Under the pieces are notes generated by a model. That model was not told the DNA's origin. It did no database searches and was given only the letters and a program-made list of their open reading frames with translations. Positions 62,731 through 64,000 of a DNA stretch of 64,000 nucleotides are shown here, piece by piece. Location of the stretch: the NCBI GenBank assembly GCA_020851565.1, contig JADZCN010000031.1:51962-115961 (forward strand). Direction: 5' to 3'. Within the stretch, counting starts at the first letter, position 1. Each line of letters starts with the position of its first letter. The DNA is from Acidobacteriota bacterium (lineage in GTDB: Bacteria > Acidobacteriota > Vicinamibacteria > Vicinamibacterales > UBA2999). The translations under genes were made by a program, and so were the position numbers.

Positions 62731-63345
62731 ATGAACAAGCGCCAGTGGGACACCGTGCTCTACGGGATCGCCGAGGATCAGGCCGGATACTTCACGGCCG
62801 CGCAGGCCCGCGCGGCCGGGCTCCATCAGGTCCGCCTGGTCCAGCTCGCCCAGCAGGGCGACATCGAGCGGGTCTCTCGCGGCGTCTACCGGTTCGCGCG
62901 ATTCCCAGTCTCACGGAACGGCCACTTTATGGAAGCCGTGCTCTGGCCACAGGTCCGCCGCCCGGACGTCACTGGCGTGGTTTCCCACGAGTCGGCGCTG
63001 GCGATTCACGAGCTGTCCGACGTCAGCCCGGCCCGTGTTCACATCACCCTGCCGAATGCCGTACGCATCCGGCGGCAGGTACCGAAGGGGCTCGTCATCC
63101 ACTATGCCGACCTCGCCCCCGAGGACGTCGAGCGTGTCGAAGGCGTGCCCGTCACAACACCTGAAAGGGCAATCCGGGACGCCCACGCGAGCCACATCGG
63201 CGACGCCCTCGTCGCCCAGGCGATCGCCGACGGACGACGGTCTGGAGCCCTGTCCATGGCCGCCGCGAATCGGCTGGAGCGTGAGCTGCTCGGGACCAAG
63301 CCGGGCGCCCGCAGGACCATGCGGGCACGGCGGGAGCCGAGGTGA
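62731..63345 (+). CDS. AbiEi-family antitoxin (type IV toxin-antitoxin)
   Basis: 204 residues from ATG MNKRQWDTVLYG; the track start at 62380 is too early. An N-terminal winged helix (FTAAQARAAGLHQVRLVQLAQQGDIERVSRGVYRF) is followed by the AbiEi core (SHESALAIHELSDVSPARVHITLP, VEGVPVTTPERAIRD). AbiEi represses the operon and counteracts the AbiEii nucleotidyltransferase toxin. The gene ends GTGA, overlapping the start of a broken toxin gene, so it may now be an orphan. Confidence 0.88.
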   Translation: MNKRQWDTVLYGIAEDQAGYFTAAQARAAGLHQVRLVQLAQQGDIERVSRGVYRFARFPVSRNGHFMEAVLWPQVRRPDVTGVVSHESALAIHELSDVSPARVHITLPNAVRIRRQVPKGLVIHYADLAPEDVERVEGVPVTTPERAIRDAHASHIGDALVAQAIADGRRSGALSMAAANRLERELLGTKPGARRTMRARREPR

Positions 63346-63486
63346 CCGCAGGCCGCAAGCGCCCCACCGGACAACCGCCCTCTGCGAGCGCCTTGGCCCG
63401 GTATGCACAAGCCTAGGCGCGCGAGCTCGGCGTCGCCGAAGGCCGGGTTCGCGCGTGGGTCGCCTACATCATCATGGGCGGCGTTC
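63342..63486 (+). pseudogene. Decayed AbiEii toxin, N-terminal fragment
   Basis: GTG overlapping the antitoxin stop begins VTAGRKRPTGQPPSASALARYAQA, then TAG (63414-63416), then in the same frame ARELGVAEGRVRAWVAYIIMGGVLDRA before similarity ends. This looks like the start of an AbiEii-type toxin with a premature stop and everything after about codon 48, including the nucleotidyltransferase site, missing. The assignment rests on position and style of the N-terminus. Confidence 0.5.
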
Positions 63487-63491
63487 TCGAC

Positions 63492-63561
63492 CGTGCAACG
63501 CGCGCTCGAGCGCATCCTGCTGCTCGACGTCATCCCGAGGGAGCCGGGACTCGTCTGGCTG
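63492..63561 (+). pseudogene. 70-base duplicated fragment of the 60567 gene
   Basis: By eye about 63 of 70 bases match 60863-60932, encoding QRALERILLLDVIPREPGLVWL against PRALERIMLLDVILKEPDLVWL. Nothing before or after it is shared. It lies where the rest of the AbiEii toxin gene should be, so it marks a recombination junction. Confidence 0.75.
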
Positions 63562-63583
63562 GCTGTCGAGTACGTCAGTTCAT

Positions 63584-63613
63584 TTGCGTAAAGTAACGAA
63601 TATTGTTACTTTA
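63584..63613 (+). promoter_or_regulatory. Second AbiEi promoter/operator
   Basis: Perfect 9-base inverted repeat TAAAGTAAC (63589-63597) / GTTACTTTA (63605-63613) with a 7-base spacer. TTGCGT (63584) and TACTTT (63607) with 17 bases between could be the promoter, predicting a start close to the ATG at 63619. It has the same plan as the 62686 operator but a different sequence. Confidence 0.55.
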
Positions 63614-63618
63614 TGCAT

Positions 63619-64000
63619 ATGGAAAGACACGTCGGGAACGCTCGGCAATACGTCGAAGCCCTCGCTCGGTCCGGACGTTATTTCTTCAATTCCGGCGACG
63701 CCCGGGCCGCCCTCGGCGTGTCCGCGGAGGCAACCAAAATGGCCCTCCACCGACTGTCGCAGCAGGGGCTCGTCTCCTCACCGGCACGCGGCTACTACGT
63801 TGTCGTGCCGCCCGAGTATCACGCCCTTGGCTGCCTTCCCGCCGAGCAATTCGTCCCCTCGCTGATGGAACGCTTGGACCTTCACTACTACGCCGGTCTC
63901 CTCACCGCCGCCCAGTACCACGGCGCCGCGCATCAGAAGCCGCAGGAGTTCCAAGTCTGCCTCGAACGGGCTCGTCGGCCGCTTACCTGCAGCCGCGTGC
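63619..64000 (+). CDS. Second AbiEi-family antitoxin, truncated by window end
   Basis: 127 residues visible, no stop before the window ends, hence absent from the ORF track. ATG 63619 (MERHVGNARQYVEAL) is preferred; ATG 63613 is in frame but lies in the operator. N-terminal helix-turn-helix (FFNSGDARAALGVSAEATKMALHRLSQQGLV) and the family stretch YYAGLLTAAQYHGAAHQKPQEFQV identify the longer AbiEi type. An AbiEii toxin is expected just beyond the window. Confidence 0.85.
   Translation, partial: MERHVGNARQYVEALARSGRYFFNSGDARAALGVSAEATKMALHRLSQQGLVSSPARGYYVVVPPEYHALGCLPAEQFVPSLMERLDLHYYAGLLTAAQYHGAAHQKPQEFQVCLERARRPLTCSRV

Overview
The window is GC-rich, gene-dense bacterial chromosome. Many genes start with GTG, and there are several secreted proteins with fibronectin-type or carboxypeptidase-regulatory modules, a periplasmic-propeller histidine kinase and NTE-like lipases. 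The style fits Acidobacteriota, possibly class Vicinamibacteria. That is an inference: there is no rRNA or other marker gene here to settle it. I saw no tRNA, rRNA, CRISPR array or complete insertion sequence.

Layout. 0-5.4 kb: a b6-type cytochrome b and Rieske protein (minus strand), a polytopic membrane protein and two exported proteins. 5.5-19.8 kb: nine co-directional, tightly spaced genes, which are the most striking feature. In order they are NDH-2 fused to a cyclic-nucleotide-binding-type domain, a dihaem cytochrome c, a JmjC/cupin-like protein with an HxA metal motif, an alpha/beta hydrolase with a Cys nucleophile, a VAO-type FAD oxidase, an alpha-dioxygenase/cyclooxygenase-like haem protein, a catalase-related haem protein, a cNMP-domain patatin phospholipase and a cyclopropane-synthase-like methyltransferase. 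I read this as a candidate membrane-lipid oxidation (oxylipin-like) pathway with two ligand-sensing proteins. 19.8-32.8 kb: greB, a TIMP-like secreted protein, a gamma-glutamyltransferase, a lytic transglycosylase, a carotenoid-type oxidoreductase, a frameshifted secreted protein, an unknown exported protein and hypF. 32.9-47.8 kb: a degenerate SGNH protein, a PQQ dehydrogenase, two paralogous secreted proteins flanking a two-component pair and sharing an upstream promoter-like element, a double RidA, a frameshifted methyltransferase and a rhomboid protease. 48-52 kb: a Phd/PIN toxin-antitoxin pair and hypA-hypB-hypD-hypE. HypC and the hydrogenase itself are absent from the window. 52-59.3 kb: VOC protein, P-type ATPase, PLP dehydratase, pappalysin-like protease and two unknown exported proteins.

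59.4-64 kb looks like an accessory or defence-type island after a strong terminator. It holds a pair of winged-helix-type genes of mobile-element style, an orphan nucleotidyl-cyclase-like gene, an AbiEi antitoxin whose AbiEii toxin has decayed, and a second AbiEi gene running off the window. Each AbiEi gene has an inverted-repeat operator lying over its promoter.

Small dispersed repeats are a second theme. ATCTGCG-type and GAACCC-type tandem repeats sit between genes, form the end of one coding sequence, and occur in frame inside the P-type ATPase. A hairpin plus a 15-base tandem repeat occurs in frame inside hypF. Gene ends and starts were read by eye; family assignments rest on motifs, not on searches.
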